NCBI RefSeq assembly: GCF_002878395.1
Contig: NC_061115.1
Span: forward strand, 93,249,374 to 93,313,373
DNA length: 64,000 nucleotides
Direction of reading: 5' to 3'
DNA from: Capsicum annuum
Lineage: Eukaryota > Streptophyta > Magnoliopsida > Solanales > Solanaceae
Shown in pieces: positions 11,800 to 23,210 of the stretch (position 1 is its first letter; the number at the start of each line of letters is the position of its first letter). The notes under the pieces were generated by a model. That model searched no databases. It had not been told where the DNA came from and was given only the letters and a program-made list of their open reading frames with translations. The position numbers and the translations under genes were made by a program.

Positions 11800-12306
11800 T
11801 CCCAGAGAATACACTATGCCGTGCACTATTGGGTTATCTCAATTTTCCAGAGCCTTGTATGATTCAGGGACCAACATTAATTTGATGCTGCTGGCTGTAT
11901 TTAAGAAATTGAGCTTGGACCCTCCATAACCAACTTTTAATGCAAATGGTGATGGCTGACCTCATAGTGAAGAAACCCATAAGAATCTCTTTTGATGTGG
12001 TTGTGAGGGTGGATAACTTCATCTTTTTAGCTTACTTTGTCATACTGGATTATGAGGTTGACTCCGAGATACCTATTTTATTAGCAAGATTGGTTACAGC
12101 TATAGGTAGAGATATGATTGACATAGAGAAAGGTGAGATAAAATTTAGAGTCAATAGTGAGGAGGCTATATTCAATATCCAAAAGTCAATGAAAAAACCA
12201 ACCAACATGAGGGTATTGTTGGTGATTGATTGTATTGATGACTATAGAGGATACTCTATGGGTATCTTAATGAATTTGAGTAGTCAAGATACTTGCGTCG
12301 TGCCAT
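11800..12306 (+). pseudogene. Aspartic protease of Tat-like element (T2)
   Basis: Reading includes PCTIGLSQFSRALYDSG and NINLMLLAVFKKL at 11817-11910, where ALYDSG corresponds to the family's ALCDLGASINLMP active-site block with the catalytic D kept. The open frame 11940-12308 continues with FIFLAYFVILDYEVD, EIPILLARLVTAIGRDMID and KGEIKFRVN. A frameshift or stop near 11930 splits the two parts. The frame ends at a stop codon exactly where pol should continue. Confidence 0.75.
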
Positions 12307-13579
12307 AATATTAAATCAAGCGTTGTATGGAAGGAAACTTATGGGCTTGTTAGTAAAGTCTGAGTAACCAACATAGCCATGTCACACCGTGACATTAAGT
12401 CAAGCACTGATTAGGAGGTAACCCACTATTGTTAGTGTTCACATTTTTGTTATTTTTCCTCTTTGTTGGTTTTTAGCTCTTGCACTTACCCGAAATATGG
12501 TAAAAATTGCTACATTCATTGGTTTCCAGGTAAGGGGACTATGTGATCAACCCATCTTGGTCACAACTCCCACACAGTAAGTTGAGTAATAAGTTGAAAA
12601 GTTGAAATTTTGAGGATGAAAAATGGAAATTTATGGACTTTGGCATCTCATTTTACTTTTTGAACCTCAAACTTAGGTTGCGGGAGTATAAGTATCTTCA
12701 AAAATATCAAATCACCAAGTTTGTATTGTAGGAAAGCAAGCTAAAATTTTTGGCCTGACACTTGCGCCCTGCACCTGCTGGCCACAGGTGGCACTTATGC
12801 CCCATGCGTGGTCGCAGATGGCAAGCACGGGGACATGTCGCGGCTAGGTCAAAAATTGGGCCCACTTTTTAATTCAAAGTTTTAGCCCACCAACACTTGT
12901 ATATAACCTAAAACAACCCCACCTATATTTAAACAACCTTAACCATATTCTAACTCATTCTGATCCTCAAAACTTCACTTATCTCTTTGAATTCAAACTT
13001 CTCTCTTAAAGCACAAACTAACCCCACACTTAAGTAAAGTCTAAATTGACACTTACTTAAGATATAAACTTGTCCCAACACGCTAAACACAAGTTTCAAC
13101 ATTGCCTTTGCTTGTCTTCTTCATTATTCACTTTTGGTTCTTCATAAAAGATATACCTTTCTCAGCTCCTAATGATTATATATTGATCTATTTATAGTAT
13201 AAACAACTTGCTATGTGTATTCATTGCAAAATATATCGAATCTATCATGTTTGTAGATAGGATCCTTGAAGTATCCTAAAATAATAGTGTAGGGACTTGT
13301 TTTGAAGAAAAATCTAAAGTTAGGCCCCAACCGAAAGTTGAACTTGAATGAATAAAAGTAATACCACTAGCTAAGCATGTTTGTTTGCTTTGAAAGTTGT
13401 GATTTATGATAAGTGTGTGTACATTGCACCTGTTGGAATTTTAAATAGGTTATAGGGGTGTGATAATTAAGGAAGAATTCAAACTTTTCAATTTTTGAGT
13501 TTTTCTTCAACTTTAGCTATCCCTTACTTTTGTTGGAGACTAACAACTTGTTTTTCAAGAACATATAGCACCTAAAGGT
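12307..13579 (+). other. T2 post-pol untranslated tract
   Basis: The tract begins with tgtcacaccgtgacattaag, tcaagcactg and gaggtaaccca near 12378-12424, a phrase I associate with the junction just after integrase in Tat/Athila-type elements. Its position directly behind protease marks a pol deletion. Positions 12757-12850 hold reiterated words of the type cacttgcgccctgcacctg. No ORF is supported. Confidence 0.5.
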
Positions 13580-14200
13580 ATGAAAAAAATAAAGGCCGAT
13601 ACCTCGATGAGATGGGTAAAGTCTTTCGAGCCTAGTGGTTCAGTAGAGGAGTACCTGAGGTAGAAACTTAGAGACACTGTAGTAGGGGTGACATGCAAAG
13701 TTATGAAAGAACAGATGCGCCAGGCTGCTCAGATAGTTGCAGCCTGTTCAAGGATGAAGTAAGAAAGGATGTCACCTCCATACACTCTTCCACCTGCTGC
13801 TACTATTGATAATGATATGGAGAAAGATTTTAAGTATACTCCATAGGTTAATGCTCAAGACCCTCAATCTAAGGAGGGGTCCTAGGATTTATCCAAGGAG
13901 GTAGAGTAGGAGGAGCCATCAACGGTGCCCCAGTCTATGGAGGGTACCACTACTTATGTATAATAAATAGATGTACCCCAATCTAATAAGGGTACAGTAC
14001 AGGCTACCCATGAAGAGTTAGTACAACAGGACTAGAGTCCCGCTCTTACACATGCCTCAGTGCACCTTCAGAGGAGGGACATCATAGGTGGTGTGTGGAA
14101 GGGATATGAGAGATATTTACTATTAATAGTCATAACTGAGAGGAAGGCAGGCCTACGAGGTGCATTTATAAGGAGCACCAAATTGACTTATCGGGGCTAA
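13580..14200 (+). pseudogene. Second ORF remnant downstream of pol in T2, function unknown
   Basis: From the ATG at 13580 a single frame reads MKKIKADTSMRWVKSFEPSG and continues, with stops, through MKEQMRQAAQIVAACSRMK and a low-complexity acidic, serine- and proline-containing stretch (VPQSMEGTT, VPQSNKGT). I do not recognise a domain. Tat and Athila elements often carry extra ORFs in this place. Five or more stops make it a pseudogene. Confidence 0.35.
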
Positions 14201-14242
14201 ATTGAGTACTCAGTTATAGGCGGCATTTGATAGATATTATCT

Positions 14243-15135
14243 TGATGCGATCCAATTGAGGTCCTTGTCATAATGGGCATCCCAAGTCCATTCAGGATTG
14301 GAGACCACCCTAGTTACCCATCCAAACCTCAAACCGCCTGCCCTGAGTTGGCTAAATTTTGAGCTTGTAGCAAGATAGCGCAAAAGCTCATATGAAGACT
14401 CTGGGATAAGATCATAACCGTGACCAACCCAACCGAGTCCAACCATCCCATACCAATAATCCAACCATGCCAAAACAAGGTCCATAAACCAGTCTATAAT
14501 AAAAGATGTTCTGAAACATAATATAGTTAATTCCAAAATGAAATAGGACAAAATAGTGAGAAATTATGTACGATGATGCCAGTATTCCATCTTATTCCAA
14601 TGCTAAGGCTAACACCAATATTGATCCACCCATTCCAACCCATTAAAGTACCACAAAGACTCTAACCAAAAGAGTAATAAAATCTGGTTGGCACATGTCC
14701 CCAACTATGGCCAAAACTAGTATCCAAAATAAAATCAAAATGTCAATAAATATCCATAACATAAAATGGATCCTTCCAAGAGGATGGAAGCTCACAAATT
14801 TAGTCCAAATGGTGTCCCCGAGTCAATCACTATGTAGGAGGAGTAGAACGGTTGGTTCCTACATAACGTGGGTATACAATTACCAGTAGACAGGTTAGAG
14901 GGTGAATGCTAGCATGATGTTAGGAAAATGATAATATATATATATGTATATATATATGTATTTATATATAAAATAATATCGGGAAAGGGGATCAGGTTTA
15001 GCATGCCTTTAAAACCTTTACCTAGGCTGTGTAGCTTTGCCATCTTAAACCATCCATGGGCTGGCACCTTGGCTGGCCCCTAGGCCACTACTAGCTTAGG
15101 TGGAGTCATCTCTAGTGTGAGAGAAGGAATAGGGT
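14243..15135 (-). repeat. S1: LTR fragment of the G8 family, minus strand
   Basis: The reverse complement aligns with 57560-58470, the 3' third of the G8 5' LTR: both carry atggtttaa, aaaggcatgctaaac, catgctagcattcaccc, gtgattgac and gttatggatattt, and end at gRtYgcRtca. The translated frames of the two copies are also similar (WLDYWYGMVGLGWVGHGYD versus WLDYFYGKIGHSWVSHNYD). No primer site follows the LTR end and the LTR start is missing, so it is a truncated solo-type fragment. Confidence 0.75.
14933..14970. repeat. TA-rich microsatellite
   Basis: Runs of tatata with tgta interruptions lie inside the S1 LTR; the G8 LTR has a shorter (ta)n at the equivalent place near 57718-57732. Confidence 0.8.
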
Positions 15136-15492
15136 CTGGTGAAGCTCCCTATTGTGATCTCTATCTGCAGCTGCATATCTCGAATGTTCTTGATCCTTAG
15201 GTCATCCACTTACTCTAGTAGGATCCCTTATTACGGACTTGGGGTCCTTGTATTTATTGCAGACTTGGGGTCATTGTATCTAGTAACAGTAACACAAGTC
15301 CTAGACATTTGCAAAAGAGTAAAACCAAGTGGATCTTAGAAACTAATTCAGACTCTTATCATAAAATAAGAAAAGAAAGTGAAGATTTCCTAAGAATTTC
15401 CTATATCCTCCTGAAAAAAAGAATTAGACATCATTTCAATCCGCGAGACCACTAGACACTTGCTCTTGTACCAACAATACTGGTGAACCTAT
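15136..15492 (-). other. G3 leader, possibly start of gag
   Basis: This stretch lies 3' of the primer site on the minus strand. A short frame starting MSRTCVTVTRYNDPK near 15310 is suggestive of a gag start but is quickly interrupted. Two near-identical 20-base pieces (cttggggtcRttgtat) near 15240 and 15264 on the plus strand are a small tandem repeat. Confidence 0.3.
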
Positions 15493-15505
15493 CCTCTAAT
15501 ACCGA
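15493..15505 (-). promoter_or_regulatory. Primer-binding site, initiator tRNA-Met type (G3)
   Basis: The minus strand reads CGGTATTAGAGGAT next to the LTR end, a decayed form of TGGTATCAGAGC, complementary to the 3' end of initiator tRNA-Met. Confidence 0.6.
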
Positions 15506-15507
15506 TT

Positions 15508-17792
15508 TGTCATAACTCAATTTTGTAGTCACGATGACACATACTTTACCCTACATGTTGGTAAGCCAAATCGTACCTCAAAACCATAAGTAATTGGATA
15601 ATTGATGGAAAATAGCATAAATGCCAAAATTATACAAGTAACTAATTTACAGGACATAAATCAATAAGACAATAGCATAAATGAGAAGAAATAATAGAAA
15701 TGTAACATCATCTCACAGCCCGTTTAGTTGGTACAAGAGCCACTAATCAAAAGAAAGAAAGTACTATATCAGTCAACATATAATAGTCTAAAAAATAGAA
15801 AGGCTAAGTGAAAATAAAAGATGGAGAAATGGTTAAATCCATCTCTGAGAGCTCACCTTATCTCCGAACTCTGACCAACATAATTAGGGCATCAACATTG
15901 ACTACTAATACTAGGATCTACACCAAAAAGGTATTGAAGTATAGTATAAGTACCAAAGCCACGAGTACTGATTAGGCATCATCGCATGACTGAGCTAAAT
16001 TATTATATAAATAAAATAAAATGCGAGATAAATAAGCGAAGTCAAGAGAAAAAGAAAAACCTGGAAAAACTCTCCAATTACTGAAAATAAACAACCTTGA
16101 TGATAGTATCAAATAAAATCATATCTGTCTCTATATAACTGGCGCCCATAAACCAGAATATGTGAGTCAATTAATTAACCCTACGCAGGCCCCATAAGCT
16201 CAGAAGATGCAATCAAGGAGAAGTAATAATCAGAATTATACAAATTAACCACATTTCAAAATTATAATTGTGGATCCTTCCATATCATAAAAATTTGACT
16301 AAAAATGGTCCCAGTACTATCATAAGTACCCTCTCAATGAAGGACTTAAATCAAAACTAATATCTTAAATTATGTCAAAATTGAATCGGCCTCACTATCA
16401 TAAATCATCGAACTTGAACTAGAACTATCATCTCTCAAGCATCAATCTAGAATTAACCATAGTATGTTTTAAACCTTCTTGGGCTCATGAAATTAAATAA
16501 GATAATTAAATTTATCTATTGAGTCTACAGGGAGAAAATAGTAATCTTTACTTAAGGACGACCAAAGGGACCCACTTCTAACCCGATAATCCATTCTGAG
16601 TGAAATTCTACCCAATCTAGACTAGGATTTCAAATTTCACTACAAGATACTAAATAAGTCTAATTGTGTCCAAAGACAGCAATTCTACCCTAAGAATGAG
16701 TGGCTAAGTCAATTACGCCTAATTACGGCTCCAAAATTGGGTAAATCATCTAATTCACACTAAATGTAACTCTAGGTCCTAGTCCCCAACCCAAATCTAG
16801 AAAAATATCATATAGATACTATAATTTAACCAAATATAGGAGAAAGATAAACCTAGCCTACCTGGACACCAAAGAAATCAGTGAAGTTTGCTAAATCAAC
16901 GATTTTCCCATCAAAAAATCTTCCACATGATGCAACACTATCAAAATTGTAATCTACTCATAAATAGTAGAGAAATGGTACCCATTTGTATTTTTATACT
17001 TTTTTTCTAAAATCAAGCCACAATCCCATGTGGGGCTCACTTGAGGAATCAAACTTTCAAAATTGTCAACACGTCCATCTTTGCTCAAAGAACATTTATC
17101 CTCATGAATTAGTAAATTTCAAGCTCAAATGATACTAAAACCAACAAAAACTAGGGATTTGGGTCCAAATTCAAGAGTTTAACCACTAAGTAGTCGAGAA
17201 CTTACAATGATTTTTTAAGAAGAAATGATTACTCCAAGCTCAAAATTTCCCATGATCTTCCAATAATCACCCTTTAAATTTTCCACACTCTCTAGAGATT
17301 CTAGATCATGATACTTGTGAAAAAAGGTGAAATTGGGTAAGAGGCAATTTAATGACCTCCAGATGCCGCTTAAGCGGTCACTTGGCCGCTAAAGTGGTCC
17401 ATGGATTGCTTAAGAAAGCCCCACCCTAGCATTGACCTCTTCTTAAATGGTGAGGATTTTACTTAAGCAATATTTTCTTAAGAGATTGGGCCATCATTAA
17501 AAAAATTTGGGTAGGCTATCCGTGGACGTATAAGGTCCTCTTAAGCATATGAACCATCTGAAACTTGGAAAAATTCAAAGTTTTCACAGACCCCTCGGGA
17601 TTCATTTAGAATACGTAAATGCAAAAAAACTATGCTACCCTATAAAATTCAATATTTCAAACTAAATGGTGCACTTAAAATTATAGGTCCCACACCTAAG
17701 GGCTATTTTTATCGATGGTCATTTTATTTCATTTGAACGATCCTATCAATCCATTATAGTCAATGAATATTTGACTAAGGATAGTTTAGGCA
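15508..17792 (-). repeat. G3 5' LTR
   Basis: The LTR's 3' end (minus strand) is fixed by the adjacent primer site; its 5' end near 17792 is approximate. On the minus strand the order attgaattttatagggtagc, catagttt, then gaatcccgaggggtctgtg parallels 4550-4620 of the G1 LTR. A cluster of ccgcttaagcggtc-like words lies at 17345-17490. Confidence 0.6.
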
Positions 17793-17799
17793 CTATGGT

Positions 17800-18430
17800 T
17801 TAGAATTTACCAGGTATGGATATGGTCAGCTATATCAGAGTTCTCAGATATAGATTCACTAGTCACTAGCACTACCGACTTGAGAGGGTGTACAAAGTGG
17901 TATAGGTTCTTTATACGGTGCTAAAGGTAAATCCCAAGGGGATTATTTTAGTGGTTATCGAGTTTCTTAGTCTAGGGGCTTACATGGTTAACGTTATGTA
18001 TTCATCATTTAACTCAAGGTAGAGGCCTTTAGTGATGCAGGTATCAGAGATAGCATCCCATTTTGCCATTGAGCTGCTTCAATAGTATTTTATCTTGGAT
18101 CTAATTTCTCTTATATGTATGCACATTTTTCTTTAGGTATTATTATGGTGTTATATTCCCTTTCGATGATTATTCATGTTTCCATTCTAATACATGGTTT
18201 ATTAGTGGTAGACTGAGTGTACCAATTATATTGTGACATTTTTGAGGTGTGATACTTAGGTAGACTCAACTATTCCTGATATGATAGACTTTGATGTGAT
18301 TTTGGTATGGATAAGCTCACTTTGTACCATATTATCTTGGATTTTTATGCCAATATAGTAACCTTAGTTATACTATGAGGCACCAAACTTAGAGTGAAAG
18401 ACTACTTTAGGTTCATATCCTAAAAAGGTA
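17800..18430 (+). pseudogene. Gag end and protease remnant (G4)
   Basis: Weak but consistent fragments include HFAIELLQ near 18060 and, near 18260-18300, TIPDMIDFDVILVWISSLC, which corresponds to the LDMVDFDVILGMDWL block of gypsy protease with the GMDWL core lost. Stops are dense. Assignment rests on position upstream of RT. Confidence 0.5.
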
Positions 18431-18459
18431 ATATCATTTCTTTAGGCTCAGTGAATGAT

Positions 18460-19145
18460 GGCCCAGTCAGACCCAAAACTCATATCTATTCCTCTTTATA
18501 GGATGAATCTAGGAATATGAAATAAATTAAAGGAACAACTTTAGGATTTTTTGAGTAAGGGTTTCATTTGGCCTAGTGTATCACTTTGACGTGATCTTGT
18601 GTCGTTTGTTAAGAAAAAGGATGGGTCCATAGGCTTATGTATAAACTATTGATAGTTTAATAAAGTTAACACAAAGAATGAGTATCCTCTACAATGTATT
18701 CATAACTTGTTTGATTAGCTCCAAAAGCCTTTAATGTTTTCGAAGATTGATTTAAGCTTGGATTATCATCTATTAAAGATTAGATCTTTGGATGTTATAA
18801 AGAAAGATCTTAGGACTTGATATGTCCACTATAAGTTCTTGATGATGTTTTTTGGGTTGACTAATGCCCAGTGACATTCATGGAGTTGATGAATAGTGTA
18901 TTTCGCCTTTATCTAAAATCCTTTGTGATATATTTTTATGATGATATCTTAGTCTTTTCAAAGAATGAGGTAGTTCATTTGCAATATTTGAAGATTATGC
19001 TTCATAGGCTGAGGTATTAAAGGTTGTACGTAAATTTCTAAAAGTTTGAGTTTTTGTTAAGTTTGATGTCCTTCTTAGGGCATCCAGTGACAAAGAATGG
19101 TATCATAGTTAATCAGGCATTACTTTTCTTATCAATATTAGGAGA
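18460..19145 (+). pseudogene. Reverse transcriptase remnant (G4)
   Basis: Blocks are ISIPLYRMN near 18489, the catalytic region FMELMNSVFRLYLKSFVIYF followed by YDDILVFSKNE at 18877-18968 (both aspartates kept), then FLLSLMSFLGHPVTKNGI near 19052-19105. This is a Ty3/gypsy RT with many stops between blocks. Confidence 0.75.
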
Positions 19146-19149
19146 TTTA

Positions 19150-19872
19150 TTAGTAGTGTATCAATTATAGATAATTTCTGTGGGCTTTAATACTATCACA
19201 ACTCTTTTTACTAGGCTAACTCAGAAGATTGTGTATCAGTGGTTAGATGAGTGTGAGAAGACTTTCAAAATCTTAAGGCAATGTTAACTTTGGCACTTAC
19301 CACACCTTTATTCATTGAGGTAAAGGTTTTACTTTGTATTGTGATGCTTCAAGAGTTGGCCTAACTGGTGTATTAATGCAGAAAAGAAGGGTGATACCTT
19401 ATGCTTTGAGGTCGTTAAATAACCACGAAAAAAACTATCCTTCTCATATAACTTAGAGTTGGCAGCAATATTTTTTATTTTAAAGTTGTGGAGAAAAAAT
19501 TTAAATATAGTCCATTATGAGATTTTCACCTATCATCATAGCCTACATCTTAATCGGGAGGGATCTTAATCAAAGATAGTGAAGGTGGATGGAGTTTCTT
19601 AATAAATGTGATATTCTTATTCTTTATCATTCAAACAAAGAAAATGTCTTAGCCGATTCCTTGAGCTGGAAGACTTTAAGTATGGGGAGTTTGGATTTTC
19701 TTGCTACTAAATAGAAATCTATGGCTTTGGATATCTAGTCATTAGCTAATTAGTTTGTTTGACTTAATGTTTCTGAACTTGGTTTGGTTCTTGCTTGTAT
19801 GGAGGCTAGATTCATGTTGTTGGAGATGATTTGAACACATAAGTTTGATGGCAATTTATGGATGATTCTGAT
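19150..19872 (+). pseudogene. RNase H and start of integrase linker (G4)
   Basis: Fragments: FTRLTQKIVYQWLDECEKTF near 19209-19270, [16 protein letters not shown] near 19445-19490, HHSLHLNREGS near 19540, LYHSNKENVLADSLSWKTLS near 19622-19685, and LACMEARFMLLEMI near 19790. They follow the order of gypsy RNase H and the pre-integrase linker. Confidence 0.65.
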
Positions 19873-20845
19873 AACTATCTCAATCAAGTGACAAAAATTG
19901 ATATCATATATGCCGAAATTAACAACACAAATAAAGATTATGGAGAATCTAAGATGAGAATAAGAAGAAATTAAGACAAGAAGAGAAGAAATAATGGCTA
20001 ATTGAAAACACCATTGACCTAGGGAGAAAGAGAACTTGATTTCAATTAGAATAGAAAAACCCAATTTGAAGCCACAAATGAGTAACTCTTGAGAAATTCA
20101 AGGTTAAGATGTTCTAAATAAAAAATGAAAATCCACCAATCGCTAACCAAGATTTAGCTCTATGAACTTCATTCTTGAATTAAAGTTTGATAAAGTGACA
20201 ATTCTTGCTTTTGGCATTTTTGTCTGTTTACTGTTGGAATGTACGATGGAATAGGTTATTATACAACTTATGTTGTATTTGATTTTTATTTGTATTATCC
20301 AAAAAGTAAAGAATTTTTACACATTTAGCCTATGAAAAAGAACTATGCACATACTATATAATCGCAAGAAATATGACATCTTCATGGATCATCAGAAAAG
20401 ACAATGTAGGGGAGCATCTTTGTGTATACAACTTCTGAAATTTTAAATGATTCAGTGAATACTTCGGTTGTTACATTGTTTTGGTTTCTATGAAGCTATG
20501 GATATTGAAATTTGTTGTTGCATTTTGTATGAACAAAGTTCAGTTTCTAGAAATTTTAATTGTTATTCTCCAACTGACTATTTTTTTGATAATTTGTTTT
20601 ATCCACTTGCTTTTTTCTGCAGTTTTTTGATAATTTGATTGTCTAGAGAGTGTGTGTTTAATTGTACTTTTTTTTAGTAGTTGATTATCTTGCAATTGAT
20701 TTATTGTTTCAAATAAGAATTGTAACTCATTTCCTTCTTACATTGATGTTGATTGATGGCTTTTGCTATGTTCTGAACTATTGATTAAAGAGCACGGTGC
20801 TAGCACTGATTATCCTATTTTTTTTATTTCAACATTAATAGGAAC
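19873..20845. other. Non-coding stretch before the TNP2 gene
   Basis: No supported gene. It is AT-rich, with a purine-rich tract near 19935-20045 and pyrimidine runs near 20580-20690. If the transposon is complete on the left it should begin here, but I see no clear CACTACAAGAA terminus or subterminal repeats. Confidence 0.3.
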
Positions 20846-23138
20846 ATGAATAATCTAGAGTGTGGTTGGATGTATGAGAGTTTAGATGACCGAGGGGATT
20901 TATACTCTAGTTTTGTAACTGGTGTAAACGAATTTATTCAATTCACATGTTCTTAACAAAATCACATGAGTTGTGACAAAGTTAGATGTCCATGTGCAAA
21001 ATATCAGAATTATAAATTCGTGGATGTCGAAACTGTTAAATGTCACCTCTATCAATTTGGATTTGTTGAGAACTATTTTATTTGTAAGCATCAAGGGGAA
21101 AGAGATGTTATAAATGGTACTTCCTATGGTATTGACTTACATGGTGGTGGTCAACCTGTATTTGGAGAGAATCCATACCGACAAATGATTTTGGATGCAG
21201 CTTGTCCCAACTTTTATCAAGGTTCAAGTTGGCAATCTTATAGCAATACTGAACCGGGGCCATCTCATCCTTTTGAACATTCAATGGAGAAAGATCCTAA
21301 TCCCGTGTCTAAATTTTTTTTTTTGATTTACTGGATGCTGCTGATGCAGAATTATATCTTGATTTATCCCTCTCTCAACTTACAGTTGTCTCTTAAATAT
21401 TAAATATTAAAATAGAGATCAATATGTCATAGAGAGGCTATAGCCAGATGATGCAATTGCTTAAAGAGACTTTACCTGAAGATAACATAGTGCTTGATAG
21501 CTATTATCAGATGAAGAAGCTAGTGCGTACCTTGGATTTGCCAATTGAAAAGGTTGAATGTTGTGAATCAGGATGTATGTTGTATTGGGGTGATGATGAT
21601 TAACACCTTACATCTTGTAAATTTTGTAGCAAGCTAAGGTATAAGCATTCTGTTGGCTCTCGTAAGAGAAAATTGGTACCTTACAAGAAAATGTATTATT
21701 TTCCTTAGATTCCGAGATTGTAAAGATTATATGCATCCCATGCTAAAGTTGTCGACATGATATGGAATCATGAGCTTAAAAAAGAGGATAGTGTAATACG
21801 TCATCCATCAGATTCTGAGGCTTGGAGGCACTTCAATAAAACTCATCCCTTTTTTACCGCTGAACCAAGAAATATCAGGTTGGGGCTATGTACGGATGGT
21901 TTTCAACTATTCAGTCATTCTGGTAGCAAATATTCTTTGTGGATAGTAATTGTCACTCCATACAATTTACCTCTAGGAATGTGCATGAAAGAGGCTTATA
22001 TGTTCTTAACAATCATTATTCTAGGTCCAAGCAATCCCAAACATAAAATTGCTGTTTATTTGCAACCTCTAATAAAGAAATTGACCTTGTTGTGGGAGAC
22101 AGGTGTGGAAGCATTTGACATCTCAAAAAGGTTAAACTTTTAATTAAGGGCATCTTTGATGTGGACAATTAGTGACTTTCCATCATATTCTATGTTATCG
22201 GGATGGAGTACTGCGGGCAAATTAGCATGTCCTTATTGTATGGAGGAAACACAATCCTTTAGAATACATCATGGAAGAATTGCATAGAATAATCCTTGAC
22301 CAACATCACCCATTTAGAAGAGATCGAAAGAACTTTCTTAAAGGCCAGACTGTCAAAAGACCCCACTAACATATAAAACATGAGAGGAAATTTTGGATCA
22401 AATTTGTAATTTGGGGATAAGAAAGGTAACAGAGTTAGATGCAGCACAAGTTAGTAATACAATGTAAAAGACATGTGGGTAGAAAATGTGAAGCAACTTT
22501 TGGGATTTGCCATATTGGATTTCTAACATGATTCGACATAATCTTGGTGTGATGCATATTGAGAAAAACTTCTGTGATAATCTTTTAAACACTTTCTTAA
22601 TTTTGACAACAAAACCAAAGACAATCCACAATCACGTCTAGATATGACAAAATATTATGATCGACCTCAATTGGGAAATGATAGTAATAGAAAATATCCA
22701 AAAGCTGTTTATACATTAGACAAGGAAGCAAGAGCCATCTTGTTTAATTAGGTGAAAGGCTTAAAGTTTCCAGATATGCATGTTTCAAATTTGGGTAGGT
22801 TTGCAGACACAAATTCGAAAAGTTTATTTGGTATGAAGAGTTACGATTCTCATGTGTTCATGCAATGACTAATGCCTATTACTTTTTGTGAACTACTTCC
22901 TAGTAATATGTGGTAGGTACTTACAAAATTGAGCTTATTTTTTAAGGATCTTACTTCGACCACTCTACGAGTGGATGATATGGTCCAATTAGAGAGAGAT
23001 ATTCCATAAATTTTATGCAAGTTAGACTGTATATTTCCTCCTGGATTCTTTGACTCAATGGAACATCTTCCTATGAACCTTCTATATGAAGCAAGGATTG
23101 CTGGACCTGTGCAATATCGATGGATGTATCCTTTTGAA
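20846..23138 (+). pseudogene. TNP2-like CACTA transposase, N-terminal and catalytic part
   Basis: The transposase cuts and moves the element. From the ATG at 20846 the transposase-associated domain reads CGWMYESLDD and VNEFIQF, then after an in-frame TAA (20954-20956) MSCDKVRCPCAKYQNYKFVD and VKCHLYQFGFVENYF. A run of T at 21312-21323 shifts the frame before DLLDAADAELYL. The transposase_21 core is readable at 21480-22260 (YYQMKKLVRTLDLP, YHSVGSRKRKLVP-like text, LRLGLCTDGFQLF-like block, PYNLPLGMCMKEAYMF, GVEAFDIS, LSGWSTAGKLACPYC). Later parts include RHNLGVMHIEKNFCDNLLNT near 22530-22590 and a DUF4218-like segment at 22860-23138 (FVNYF, LTSTTLRVDDM, GPVQYRWMYPFE). Multiple stops make it inactive. 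Confidence 0.8.
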
Positions 23139-23205
23139 AGTTAAATGTGATACTCTATGTCAAACTTATGATGAATAATTAATACATAACTTTCAAACTT
23201 AATGT

Positions 23206-23210
23206 TTTAT
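23206..23210. repeat. Target-site duplication, left copy (TTTAT) of G5
   Basis: TTTAT directly precedes the TGTAATTCCC start of the left LTR and is repeated directly after the right LTR at 33172-33176. Confidence 0.85.

Larger units (their letters stand above)
9075..14242 (+). mobile_element. T2: Tat-like gypsy element lacking RT, RNase H and integrase
   Basis: Order: partial 5' LTR, tRNA-Arg type primer site, gag, protease, then a post-pol tract and a second ORF remnant. The 5' LTR lacks its first part (begins at 9075 beside G2) and no 3' LTR is seen before the S1 LTR fragment at 14243. Protease runs within 100 bases into the post-pol tract, so about 3 kb of expected pol is absent. Confidence 0.7.
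15136..17792 (-). mobile_element. G3: 5' LTR and leader of a gypsy element, minus strand
   Basis: Read on the minus strand this is LTR (17792 to 15508), primer site, then a leader that breaks off near 15136 at the S1 fragment. The leader phrase tctcgcggattg near 15436-15447 and the following purine-rich leader resemble those of Solanaceae chromovirus gypsy elements. No gag domain could be confirmed before the break. Confidence 0.6.
17793..19872 (+). mobile_element. G4: plus-strand gypsy pol remnant
   Basis: Protease, RT, RNase H and the start of the integrase linker follow in order without LTRs. The left end abuts the G3 LTR and the right end passes into CACTA-associated sequence near 19872. 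Confidence 0.7.

Noticed and set aside
14237..14551. 104-codon minus-strand frame as a gene
   Set aside because: Antisense-oriented LTR sequence of the G8 family; similarity to 58190-58383 follows from shared LTR ancestry.
17793..19872. Possible endogenous pararetrovirus RT
   Set aside because: Protease, RT, RNase H and linker follow the Ty3/gypsy pattern; no movement protein or coat signatures were seen.
19750..20064. 104-codon hydrophobic minus-strand frame
   Set aside because: AT-rich chance frame crossing the G4/CACTA boundary, with no domain and no neighbour support.
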